From the NCBI GenBank assembly GCA_963922205.1, contig CAWUHX010000224.1, positions 62,001 through 126,000 on the forward strand: a stretch of 64,000 bases of DNA. The letters run 5' to 3'. Source of the stretch: Romanomermis culicivorax (Eukaryota > Nematoda > Enoplea > Mermithida > Mermithidae). Positions within the stretch are counted from its first letter, which is position 1; every line of letters starts with the position of its first letter. The position numbers and the translations under genes are program-made. The notes under the pieces are model-generated. The model saw only the letters and a list, made by a program, of their open reading frames with translations. It was not told where the DNA came from and did not search any database. This document shows positions 12,801-20,817 of the stretch, piece after piece.

Positions 12801-13219
12801 GATTTTAAAAAGTTAATCCCCAGAAAATATTCGTCAGCGAAGTAAGCTGCTAGGGTTTTACTCTACTTTATGTCGTGTTCTTTGTATAGTCTACATTTTT
12901 TTCGATAATCAGGGCTCGCAGCATTATTTTTCGAAAATCATTTTTGTGTTCTTTTTTTATACCAACCTCCATGTTGTAAACAAACACAGTGGAGTTACTC
13001 TCAAGAGCTCAAACATTCTAATTTCGGGTTTGCTTGTTTTTTGAACAATCACCTGTTCATTGCGTAGTTAAGCTACAAATGATAATTTTAAATTTTTGCA
13101 GGTTTTTCTTCAAGTCCGAGGACGAATCGGGTAATGCATTCTTCGAAGATATTTCTAATGAAGACGAAGAATTACCGTTGATCAAGGTGAATGAAATAAC
13201 TGCTCGAATCGATTGTTAA
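336..13219 (+). CDS. axin (pry-1/axl-1 class): Axin homologue, Wnt scaffold protein (5' end missing; 15 exons seen)
   Basis: Axin scaffolds the cytoplasmic beta-catenin destruction complex. Exons by my GT-AG reading: 336-527, 657-850, 1772-1997, 3796-4009 (or from 3787), 4175-4351, 4409-4484, 4542-4682, 4950-5124, 5184-5326, 5851-5985, 6348-6592, 6899-6970, 7032-7121, 12608-12841, 13102-13219. All phases agree and give about 809 residues ending in TAA. Visible parts are an RGS domain (exons 1-2), a segment with HIPRT followed by a charged helix as in the Axin beta-catenin site (exons 6-7), an ILDAHMS block resembling the Axin ILDEHVQ stretch (exon 8), a Ser/Gln-rich middle, and a C-terminal DIX domain (exons 14-15). 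The first exon starts inside the RGS domain with two bases of a split codon, so coding exons lie upstream. The 5.5-kb intron before DIX is full of transposons. Middle exon edges are less certain than the domain exons. Confidence 0.9.
1123..1342. repeat. Inverted-repeat MITE with TA ends (Tc1/mariner-like)
   Basis: TACCGTATTTATTTGAATAA at the left faces TTATTCAAATGAATACGGTA at the right. Between them are several more inverted GCCGCGGCGTTTATTC blocks, so the unit could fold into a cruciform. The TA at each edge suits a TA target duplication, but I see no transposase. Confidence 0.5.
2030..2247. repeat. Short inverted and tandem repeat in an Axin intron
   Basis: TAGAGATGTATC near 2121 and GATACATCTCTA near 2235 form an inverted pair. 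ACCCGATATT..TTAAAATTTTGGA recurs around them as degenerate direct copies. It is probably a MITE relic; no clean target duplication is visible. Confidence 0.4.
2450..3560 (-). pseudogene. LINE reverse transcriptase fragment, copy 1
   Basis: Read on the minus strand, 3331-3128 gives SLFLLYINDID and MFLFADDIKIYS, the non-LTR reverse transcriptase palm motif with FADD. Downstream is KVMHFGFNNKMKKYKI, then YVKDLGIF, then ERLTLLKLE..RRRLNDLV, which is the usual order after the RT core in Jockey/CR1-like LINEs. The frame is broken and the 5' part is missing. It lies antisense in the Axin intron between exons 1772-1997 and 3796-4009. Similar copies are at 28560-29330 and 58560-59520. Confidence 0.75.
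4409..5124 (+). other. Axin beta-catenin-binding segment and following conserved block
   Basis: Exons 4409-4484 and 4542-4682 join in phase 0 to read NHIPRTEQPRF and then the helix SYRKAVISKLEELKHQ. Vertebrate Axin has the same order: HIPRT, then a helix that packs on beta-catenin. Exon 4950-5124 contains HIILDAHMSIL followed by SPSRSPG, which resembles the Axin ESILDEHVQ...SPGPG stretch. The match is by eye. HIPRT is the strongest part. Confidence 0.75.
7658..7879. mobile_element. hAT MITE with perfect 8-bp target duplication
   Basis: The ends CATACCTGTA and TACAGGTATG are inverted repeats. The flanks carry GGGGCCAT on both sides (7650-7657 and 7880-7887). The body alternates C runs with T- and A-rich stretches and codes for nothing credible. 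A sister copy lies at 32161-32366. Confidence 0.85.
9985..10150 (+). repeat. Dispersed repeat, copy of 41705-41872
   Basis: The stretch TTTTTCAGGTAGGGGTAAA, then GTAGTGTAGCTAAAT, then AGTGATCAATTTT, then GGGGTAATACCCC is repeated in the same order and orientation at 41705-41872 in an NCoR intron. It codes for nothing obvious, and element boundaries are not clear. Confidence 0.7.
10788..11756 (+). mobile_element. hAT element with decayed transposase
   Basis: The ends CACTGTTTTTTT and AAAAAAACACTG are flanked by a perfect 8-bp duplication GCTGCAGG (10780-10787 and 11757-11764). Inside, around 11541, one frame reads FTSDGAAVMTGKYNGVF, the TDGAxxMTGKxxGV block of ZBED-type hAT transposases. IDESTQPMSVVLSYY is visible around 11350 and fits the upstream IDEST block. 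Frame breaks and stops make it dead. AGCCAAATGGCT motifs repeat near both ends and may be subterminal binding sites. Confidence 0.85.
12683..13216 (+). other. DIX domain at the Axin C terminus
   Basis: Exon 12608-12841 from about 12683 and exon 13102-13219 read KTICIIYFLPNERTPFRTKF, then RLKDFKKLIPRK, then FFFKSEDESGNAFFEDI and end in ITARIDC-stop. This follows the Axin/Dishevelled DIX pattern: VVAYYFCGEPIPYRT, LGQFKELL, YRYYFKK..DEF..GVVFEEV. DIX domains polymerise head to tail and recruit Dishevelled. The codon is split AA|G across the 260-bp intron. Confidence 0.92.
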
Positions 13220-13835
13220 ACGAAAATTTTGTTGCACTAGTGCCTGCTTGCGTTGTTTTCCTACGTTTTTATGTAGAAAAATTACTAGGAAAGCTAGTTC
13301 AGCCCTTTTTCGATTTTGGATTTTGTTATTTTTGTAAAAAAGGCGCTCTGTTATGCGGAAGTTTTTATTTTATCATTTTTTATAATGTTATAGCCAAAAA
13401 TTGTACTTGCGAAGCGTATTGTGCTTTTAGTCTTGTTCGTTTTTGATGTAAACGTATGTTGATATGCGGATATTAAGTTTTTTGGATTAAATATTGTTAT
13501 TTGACCCCGCTTAGTTGACATTGGACATCGGTTTGAAATCTTGACTTTTTTTCATTTCGCATACGTTACGTCGTTATGATGAAAAAGGGCATTAATTGTA
13601 TGGTAATTACAGTATGATTGTTTACGGAGAATCGAAGCCCCTGAATGAACAGCACACAATATATCCTGCAGCTCAGAGCAAAACGTCGGTGATAGTATGC
13701 ACAATGTTGTTTTCAAAAACATCGTGATGAATTGTGGGTCCCATTGGGCAAAAATAAATGAAGTCGAAGAACAAAAAATTAAATTTTGCGAATTAGAGTG
13801 AAACGGAGAAAACAGAAAAGTACAAAATATAGCAG
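13220..13835 (+). other. Axin 3' flank, probable 3' UTR and intergenic DNA
   Basis: This AT-rich stretch follows the Axin stop. ATTAAATATTG near 13486 could serve as a variant polyadenylation signal, but no canonical AATAAA lies close to the stop. No other gene is visible before the LTR element. Confidence 0.45.
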
Positions 13836-13839
13836 AGAA

Positions 13840-14464
13840 TGTGAGAGCGCTCTAAACCAATCGATAATCAAGAAACCTACAATAAACAGCGACTCTCCCC
13901 CAATCGCACACACACCAGGCAAACCTACGTTATCCGATCCCACTGTAGACAATGCGTCAAGATTTTCGCCCTAGGTCATGCAACTCTTTTTGCGACTACA
14001 CCCACTTAGATTATGATCTAATATTACGTGACTTTATGACGTTATTACCTAGTTTTTATGTCATTTCTTTATGTCTTTTTAGTTATATAAATATGTTGGT
14101 TTTGTATGTAAAAATTACTTCACCTCTTTTCTAATAAATCTAGCTTACCTGCTTTTCTTCTCTGCTCCCTAATTTCGTCATAGGGTCGCTGGTAAAACGT
14201 CGTTTTTCCGTCTGGCTTTTGCGTCCATTGGAACCTGGAAAGAAATATATTTTCGTTACGAGACTAAGATTTTCCTTTCGAATTACTTTGGCGTTTTTCT
14301 TGATCCTTGTCGCTGGCGTTCGCCCCTTGACGTTTTCGTTTTCGTTGACGATTCTAAAGAAGAAAGAATAAATCAAGAACATTTTAGCATTCAGTCCGAT
14401 CTGCAGGTTATTCAGCTACAGTAACCTGTATTTTCCATTGACCCAAACATTGATAAACCTTACA
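13840..14464 (+). repeat. 5' LTR (625 bp)
   Basis: It starts TGTGAGAGCGCTCTAAACC, ends CCTTACA, and matches 20818-21442 at the same length. TTATATAAATATG near 14080 could be a TATA element, and AATAAA occurs near 14132 and 14363. Those two roles are inferred. Confidence 0.95.
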
Positions 14465-14466
14465 AG

Positions 14467-14484
14467 TGGCGATTCGTGGCAGGA
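14467..14484 (+). other. Primer-binding site of the LTR element
   Basis: TGGCGATTCGTGGCAGGA begins two bases after the 5' LTR. TGG pairs with the CCA end of a tRNA, as expected for minus-strand priming. The tRNA identity was not determined. Confidence 0.75.
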
Positions 14485-14649
14485 CGTCGACTACAATCTT
14501 CGGATCCGATTTGACGTTGGAGAAGCCTGAAAATAAAGAAGCACGAAGGTTAACGATTTTTGGCAACTTACTCGACGTTTTCAGAACTCGACGTTGACGT
14601 TTTTCTCGAACTTGACGACTTTTTCTTGAACGTCTGAAGAAGAAAATTT

Positions 14650-15199
14650 AGGAGAAGATTTACGAATTTTGGCAAATCAAGAAGATTACGTTTTAATTGA
14701 AAATAGAGAAGTAATGGCACGACAAGAAAATCATTTTTGGCTTAGGAATAACACGAGAGATTCTCAAATTCAATTGAACGGTCCCCAAGAGCCCAACAGG
14801 ATGGGAGGTCGCCCAACTAGCATGCTAAATACCAACTTTAGTCGTGGCCGCTCATCAGGAAGGTCCTCAGATGGCACCATTTCTAGTTTTAGATGTGGTA
14901 GAAGTGGGCATTATTCTTCTACTTGCCCTATGCTCGAACGAAATCAAGATTCCAGATTTTCGAGTTCCCCGCGTAGCACGTGGTGTGAGGGACCGCCCCG
15001 AGTACAAATGCCAGCCCGAGGCATTTCGAACCTAGGAGTCCAGGAGATGCCCTTTCTGGAACCCGAGGAGTCAATGGTCAGCTTTGTCTTGCCGAGGCTA
15101 ATGGGCCCAACGTGTCAGAATTTAATCCTGACACCATCGCAGAACAGTCTGATCCCTGGAATTGCGATGATCTCGATCTGTTTGGAAATTCCAATGTGA
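14650..15199 (+). pseudogene. gag remnant with a damaged CCHC zinc knuckle
   Basis: The open frame, usable from about 14669, is rich in Gln, Arg and Ser. It contains SFRCGRSGHYSSTC at about 14887-14930, a retroviral-type CX2CX4HX4C knuckle whose first Cys is Ser (AGT for TGT). Normally the knuckle ends a nucleocapsid and helps package RNA. There is room for only about 70 residues before it, so most of a gag is absent. It overlaps the pol frame, which is in another phase (open from about 14989), so a frameshift or mutation separates them. Confidence 0.7.
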
Positions 15200-18156
15200 G
15201 GCCTCAGGCACATGTTTTTATGGCCCGATATAATGAATTATATTTTGGAACCGGACACTCCACATTGGTGAGTAGTGGGACAGGATCTGAAGAAATTAGC
15301 GATAATCCCACTATTGCCTCCCACGGGTATACTGGCAATTATTTAGATATTGAAGACCCAGAACATTTAGAAAATAGTCATTTAGAAAATGGTTCAGACA
15401 GAACCTCTGATTTTGATGAAACTTCTGATTTCGACCATTATGAAGAGGGACGACGTCGTCCACGTTTTGAAAATTCTGGGCAGGCTGAATCAGCTAATGT
15501 TTTCATGAATACGGCTCAGACTGGAGGTTATAATTCCGACCGTCCCTTTGGAATCCACCCCGTGGGTGAAGTTTATTTTAGAATTTTGAATGGGCCCGCT
15601 GCAGCTAGTATTTGTAATTTATGTAAAATTTCGAATTGTATGCATATGCAAGGATTTGGAAGCCAGTCACAACGAGGAGTGATCGCTAGACAAGGACCCT
15701 TGGAATTTACGACAGAAGGATGGACCAATGAGTCGGCACCATGGATTGCTTGGAGGCCCGAAGTCACCTCCCCAGAAGATCCCATGCGACACCAGTCAAC
15801 TCAAACTGACTCAAGAATGGATCCAAGAAGGCTAGAAAACTCATACTTTCGATTCAGAGCAGAAGCAGTTCAAAGAAGCAGAAGTCGCAACAGAAGAAGA
15901 ATTCCTCAACAAAATTTTCAGCGAATTTTTAGAAATTTAGTCTCACTTACTTCTTCTTATTTTTTGTTCGCCGTTATCCTGTTGCTTTCTTTTCTCGTCG
16001 GCTATTCGTTCGGCGACCCTTTCTTCCAATGTGGCGTTTCGCAAGGCAGTCGTGCCTTGATGGTCCCGATAACAACGCGATATCAATTTTCGCCACTGAT
16101 CGTAGCTGAAAAACGTGAAATAAAATTGCACATTTGGTCCACGAAGGGACATTTGAATCAAATTATAGCCAGTCAATGCATTTTACGAAACCGAACCATT
16201 TATACGAACACAGAAGTTCTATTTCAAAAAGCAGAAAATGGAGAAAAATCTATCACTTATGCCAGTAGAAGTTTAACGAAAGTGGAAAGAAACTACGTAA
16301 TCATGGGACAGGAAGCTTTGGCCATAGATCGGGCCATGAGATATTTTCGTCACTATTTGTATCGGCAGCGTGTCACCGTTCCTATGAATCATTTAGTCTT
16401 ACAAAGTGTTTTTTCAAAACCAAAACCTTCCAGTCATATAGCTAGATGGAGACTAGTAGTGCAAGAATCTCAAGAACTCAACATTAAACATCGCACGGGA
16501 AAAGTCGACAAAAACACAGATGCTTTCTCAAGAAACCCAGCACGTGAAGAAAACGGCAAGAAAGGAGTAGAATTTCACATAAATGCTGTTACACGCTCAC
16601 CAACTTGTAAAAATAGGCTGAATGACTCAATTTTCGATAGCGCAGAAGCAGGTTCCGAAAAAACATTGACTATAGCAAGAACTAGACTAGATGAAATTCA
16701 ACCTACACGCTCAAAAACGCCTGATAACCTCTTTTCAACTCAAGAAGATGCGAATTTTGAAGAATCTCTAACTATAGAAAGAACTACTCTCAGGAAAACT
16801 CGAGTTATAGTTACAGAAAGAGAAGAAAACACGTTCGACGCGAGCAAGATAGAAAATTTTCGCAAGGCGCGAAGAAGTGATCAATTTTGTGATCAACTAT
16901 TGGTTTATTCACAGTCTGATTACCTGCCTGAAGATCTTAAGCAAGCCGAGAAAATTGTTTCACTAGCATCTCAATTTACGATAAAAGACGAAATTTTATA
17001 TTATTTGGGCGACGCGGACGAAAACGAATTGAAATTAGAAGTTCCAGTTTCGAAAAAAGAAGAAATTTTAGAAGCCTGCCACGATGACATTTTTTCTGAA
17101 CATTTTGGTTTTACGAAAACATTAGGAAAAACTCGCTTAGGCCACCACAGGCCTACAGTATACCGCGATGTACGAGAACATTGCTTAAATTATATCGTTT
17201 GCAATATAAGAAAAACAGGCCTAAAAAGAAACCCCGCCGCTCTCATGCCTATACTAGTCGCAAGTCCATTTGACAGAGTGGCTATGGACATTCTCGGTCC
17301 TCTGCCTATGAGCGAAAATAGAAACGAACACGTTATTGTGCTCAGAGAATATTTAAAGAAGAATGTGATGGCAGCAGCACTACTAGAAACTACGATAGAA
17401 AAAGTTGCAGAAATAATGCTACAATTTGGTGCGCCACTAACAGATGGAGAAATAAATTTCTTATCTGATCCAACGTTATGCCTTTGTGAATTACGTACAA
17501 CAAGAAAAACAAACATGAATTTCTACCATCCACAAACAAACAGATTAGTGGAAAAATTCAATAAAACATTGGCTACAATTATCTCAATGAACATCAATGA
17601 AAAACAAAACGACTGGGATTCCTGTTTGCCCTACGCGTGTTTTGCATGTAATACGGCCACCCAAAAGTCAACAAAGTGCTTACCGTTTTCTCCTTTTTCT
17701 GGCCGCCGTCCAAATTTCTCGATTGACGTCGTTTTTCGTTTTTTGCCGGCTTTTTGTCGAATCGATGTTGATCTTGGCGACGACGTCCAACGACTTTTGT
17801 CCGACACCTGGCAGTCTGCCAAAGAGAATATAAAAATTATACAGCATGCTCAGAAAATTGCATATGATGAAAAAGAACACGAAGGAGAACTCACAGAAGG
17901 AAAAGAAATTTCTAAGTATAGTTCTGTGGTGAAGCCCAAATATTCACCTAAACCTACTTTTTCATGGATAGGACTTTACGTCATTATTAAAAAGAAACAT
18001 TCGATGAACTTATCGCGATTAAAAGAAAATTCGAGTTGCCCGCACGAAGAAATACATTCCGATGTATCAAGAATGAAAAAGATGGACGTAAATTTGTCCA
18101 TGACGCAAATTTTGATCGTATCATCGGAGCAACTTTCGAAACATTCATTTGCATGA
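15112..18156 (+). CDS. Retroelement pol-like polyprotein: RNase H and integrase, no RT seen
   Basis: This frame stays open for about 1014 codons; the first triplet is GTG and the true start is unknown. The first ~270 residues are acidic and unrecognised. A hydrophobic stretch lies near 15950-16010 (FLFAVILLLSFLVGYSF). RNase H follows at about 16090-16550, with ITYASRSLTKVERNY and MRYFRHYLYRQ; the usual TDH is MNH, so one acidic residue is lost. Integrase covers about 17050-17720: HFGFTKTL, AMDILGPLP (first Asp), TDGEINF (second Asp) and YHPQTNRLVEKFNKTL (Glu). The zinc-binding CXXC is broken because only one Cys remains in YIVCNIRKT. No protease DTG or RT YXDD box is visible between gag and RNase H. 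The protein is therefore unlikely to drive its own copying. Confidence 0.88.
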   Translation: MSEFNPDTIAEQSDPWNCDDLDLFGNSNVRPQAHVFMARYNELYFGTGHSTLVSSGTGSEEISDNPTIASHGYTGNYLDIEDPEHLENSHLENGSDRTSDFDETSDFDHYEEGRRRPRFENSGQAESANVFMNTAQTGGYNSDRPFGIHPVGEVYFRILNGPAAASICNLCKISNCMHMQGFGSQSQRGVIARQGPLEFTTEGWTNESAPWIAWRPEVTSPEDPMRHQSTQTDSRMDPRRLENSYFRFRAEAVQRSRSRNRRRIPQQNFQRIFRNLVSLTSSYFLFAVILLLSFLVGYSFGDPFFQCGVSQGSRALMVPITTRYQFSPLIVAEKREIKLHIWSTKGHLNQIIASQCILRNRTIYTNTEVLFQKAENGEKSITYASRSLTKVERNYVIMGQEALAIDRAMRYFRHYLYRQRVTVPMNHLVLQSVFSKPKPSSHIARWRLVVQESQELNIKHRTGKVDKNTDAFSRNPAREENGKKGVEFHINAVTRSPTCKNRLNDSIFDSAEAGSEKTLTIARTRLDEIQPTRSKTPDNLFSTQEDANFEESLTIERTTLRKTRVIVTEREENTFDASKIENFRKARRSDQFCDQLLVYSQSDYLPEDLKQAEKIVSLASQFTIKDEILYYLGDADENELKLEVPVSKKEEILEACHDDIFSEHFGFTKTLGKTRLGHHRPTVYRDVREHCLNYIVCNIRKTGLKRNPAALMPILVASPFDRVAMDILGPLPMSENRNEHVIVLREYLKKNVMAAALLETTIEKVAEIMLQFGAPLTDGEINFLSDPTLCLCELRTTRKTNMNFYHPQTNRLVEKFNKTLATIISMNINEKQNDWDSCLPYACFACNTATQKSTKCLPFSPFSGRRPNFSIDVVFRFLPAFCRIDVDLGDDVQRLLSDTWQSAKENIKIIQHAQKIAYDEKEHEGELTEGKEISKYSSVVKPKYSPKPTFSWIGLYVIIKKKHSMNLSRLKENSSCPHEEIHSDVSRMKKMDVNLSMTQILIVSSEQLSKHSFA

Positions 18157-18411
18157 TTCGTCCATGTGAAAAAAAGAAAGAAAAAAAAGGAAGAAAAAAT
18201 GCCTAAATGTTTGTATAAAATGCATAATATTTTTCTGTATAAGTCATTAGGAAGATTTATCGCTCCTCCTAACGTGCGTTCTCTTCAATATTTTTACATT
18301 TATTCGGCTAAATATTTTCTTTTATTTTTTTTTATTATTCTTTTTCGGGTAAATTATTATTTTGTGTACTTATTTATACCCTGTCCTTAATTTATTTTTA
18401 CACCTAAAGAC

Positions 18412-19644
18412 ATGGCTTTCGCGAAGATCCCACCCATAATAGCAGCCGATCGCTGGCGTCTTTGCCAAATATCGCCGCCCTTGATCAAGCACGAGGCCAT
18501 CGTTACATTTGGCCAAGAACTTGGGCGATTGCTGTTAAATGGTCGTTATGCCGTGTGTACGACCATCGAAGAAAGTCAACTTATGTCTGACTTTCTAGCC
18601 AGCGACCCGGGTCACCCTGGCGTTTACGGGCTCGACGCCAAATTTATGAATTACCATATGGATTGGGTCGACTGGGGGAAGAAGGAGGCTGACCCGCTAG
18701 CCAATTTGGCCAAGACAAAACTTGACATCGCTTTGCATGGCCAGCGATACTCAAAAGGGCCTTTCGCCGTCATCATTCAAGTTTGCCGTGCCGACGGCCA
18801 CACCATCGTCTTTGATCTTTTGGAGATGGGAATCGTTCCCATCTCCTTGATCAAACTTTTGCAAAACGCCCGCGGCATCGTCGGCTTCGCCTCCAACTGC
18901 AACCTAACTGCCCTGGCTAACGTGGACGTACGGTTCGCGGACATTAAGATACGGGCTGACACTAGCCAGATACAACGATTTCTGAAGAGCAATCGTAGCC
19001 TCGACTACGTTAGCAACAGGAACCCCGACCTGTACAAGCATTTAGTCGAAGGGACGGCCGATTTTTATCGTACAGGAAACAGTCTGGCGGCCATAGCACA
19101 ACATTTTTTTGGCATTCATCTCAATAAAGGCTTCCAAGGTCGGGAATTGGCATGGGCCAAGCGTCCCTTGCCCTCCGACACCCTAGAATATGCCGCCTTG
19201 GATGCCATCGCCCATTTCGACGTTTACTATAGCCTGAACGAATTTTACCCCCTTTTTGACGAAATTAGAACCATGACATCGAAGGAGCGAATAATGATGT
19301 CAAAACGAGCTTCGAAATGCGAACCATTATCCCTCGCCATTCTTGATTTTCCCCTTCGAGAAGTAAAACTAAGATCTATAATTTTAGATAGGTTAGGCAA
19401 AGACCCCGTACCACGAAATTTGACCAGCCAAAGTTCAACTGAAGACGAAGAAGAAAGAGAAAAATCCGAAGAAAAGGCAGAAATTTCAGGAAACAATCTA
19501 TTTGTTTCCCTGAAATCAGAAGAACGAAAAGAAACAGTTTTCTACACCCTGAAAATAATTCTAAAAGAAGCTGTTAAATACACCTTTAGCTTGATAAATA
19601 AGAAGGATAAACAAACTGGTGTAAAGAATCCACCTAATCTTTAA
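18412..19644 (+). CDS. DEDD 3'-5' exonuclease-like protein (RNase D/WRN type) in env position
   Basis: A 410-residue frame with start context AAGACATGG lies 255 bp after pol, where an envelope gene would be. Residues about 70-285 fit the DEDDy exonuclease fold of RNase D, WRN and MUT-7-like proteins. They show GLDAKF (motif I, residues 73-78), AVIIQVCR, the motif II region IVGFASNCNLTAL, SLAAIAQHFFGIHLNK, and motif III EYAALDAIAHFDVYYSL with Tyr260 and Asp264. In family members these acidic residues bind two metals and hydrolyse nucleic acid from the 3' end. Here the Glu of motif I is Lys77 and the motif II Asp appears as Asn164, so activity is doubtful. The region to about 19330 is clearly more GC-rich than its surroundings; the tail after residue 310 is AT-rich and Glu/Lys-rich. 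TTTTTACACCTAAAG just before the ATG could be a splice acceptor. Confidence 0.82.
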   Translation: MAFAKIPPIIAADRWRLCQISPPLIKHEAIVTFGQELGRLLLNGRYAVCTTIEESQLMSDFLASDPGHPGVYGLDAKFMNYHMDWVDWGKKEADPLANLAKTKLDIALHGQRYSKGPFAVIIQVCRADGHTIVFDLLEMGIVPISLIKLLQNARGIVGFASNCNLTALANVDVRFADIKIRADTSQIQRFLKSNRSLDYVSNRNPDLYKHLVEGTADFYRTGNSLAAIAQHFFGIHLNKGFQGRELAWAKRPLPSDTLEYAALDAIAHFDVYYSLNEFYPLFDEIRTMTSKERIMMSKRASKCEPLSLAILDFPLREVKLRSIILDRLGKDPVPRNLTSQSSTEDEEEREKSEEKAEISGNNLFVSLKSEERKETVFYTLKIILKEAVKYTFSLINKKDKQTGVKNPPNL

Positions 19645-20223
19645 CAGGGAAAACCATTACCGACGTCTTCAACCGAGTCGACCAAAAGAACAAGGGAGGA
19701 AAAATCGTCAGCCAAATCGTCGAAGTCTCCACCTAAAAAGTCCAAAGTGGGAACCAAATCAAACTCCCCTCAGGCCAGTAGCAGCCGCCGCGTAATCGAA
19801 AAGAAGCGAAGCTTCGTTGAAATCGTTTTCGAAATGCCAACCGTTTTCAAACCGAAGCCGCCCCCACCAGACTGCCATTTTTCGGCTTTTAATTATTTCC
19901 GCCGACGCTTTGATACACCAGTCACCAACCGCGAAGCGATCGATTTACGGGCACAGGCAGAACGAGAGGCCTATCGCCATTTGGACGATAACCTAGCTGC
20001 CTTTATCGTTTGCTTTATGCCCCCCTATCACTCGGAAATGCCGCCCACTGCCAGAGAATTCGCCGAACTACGCAGCGTCCATCTAAGAAATCAACGTCGA
20101 CGGGACCCCCGGCTGCTCCTGGAACAAATCGAAGCCCTAGTGGCTAAATTTTTTAATATTCTTACCAAATATTACACCAGCCGCGTCATTCGACTCGCCG
20201 CCGACCGTCAACACTGCTCGTAA
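19645..20223 (+). CDS. In-frame continuation after the exonuclease stop, unknown domain
   Basis: The reading frame of the exonuclease gene continues open for 193 codons after the single TAA at 19642-19644. It has a Ser/Lys/Pro-rich basic linker (to about 19790), then an Arg-rich, probably helical region with FNYFRRRFDTP, DLRAQAEREAYRHLDD and LEQIEALVAKFF. I do not recognise a family. The first internal ATG-like start is the GTG/ATG region near 19747. The segment may have been one protein with the exonuclease, or be expressed by readthrough or splicing. GC content matches the exonuclease core, not the AT-rich piece between them. Confidence 0.6.
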   Translation, partial: QGKPLPTSSTESTKRTREEKSSAKSSKSPPKKSKVGTKSNSPQASSSRRVIEKKRSFVEIVFEMPTVFKPKPPPPDCHFSAFNYFRRRFDTPVTNREAIDLRAQAEREAYRHLDDNLAAFIVCFMPPYHSEMPPTAREFAELRSVHLRNQRRRDPRLLLEQIEALVAKFFNILTKYYTSRVIRLAADRQHCS

Positions 20224-20817
20224 CTCCTCATCCTCAAATTTTGCCGTTGTAAATATTTTTGTCCATTATTTTCGTCCAATTCGTCAAATTAATCATCGTC
20301 GTCGCCGTCAATAACTTTTGTCGTCCAATATTTTCGTCGTTCGTCCTTAATTCGTCGTCGTTTTGTCGCCGAATAATTTATCATCGCCGTCCTATTGTCC
20401 AATTATCGTTTCGTCGCCGCCGTATTCGTCGAAATCTTGTCACTTTTCCGTTGTATATTTCGTATTGTGTATATATGGAAAAAAGAAAAAAACCACCGAA
20501 AAACCATTTTAATTTTTAATTCTTTACAAATTTGTACAATTTAAATTCATGTGAAACAGGAAAATTATAAAACAGAACAGGAAAAATGATAAAGAAAAAA
20601 ACGGAAAACAAAATTGGAGAAAATGGAAGACAAAAAAAAGAACGAAGAAAATTATAAAGAAGAAAATTTGAGAGTTGGAGAAAAACACGAGGAGAAATTT
20701 TTGTTTACCGTTATGAAAACACTTACCCTCAATTTCGCCATCCATTTCGCCGTCAATTCGCTGTCCGATTTTGCCAAAATGAGGCTGGGGGCAGCCTTTT
20801 CGCCAGCGTCGGAAGAA
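20224..20817 (+). other. Non-coding 3' region of the LTR element
   Basis: The first 230 bases are dense in TCGTC/CGTCG repeats. The rest is AAGAAAAAA-rich. Short open frames here look compositional. It holds the weak polypurine-tract candidates next to the 3' LTR. Confidence 0.6.
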
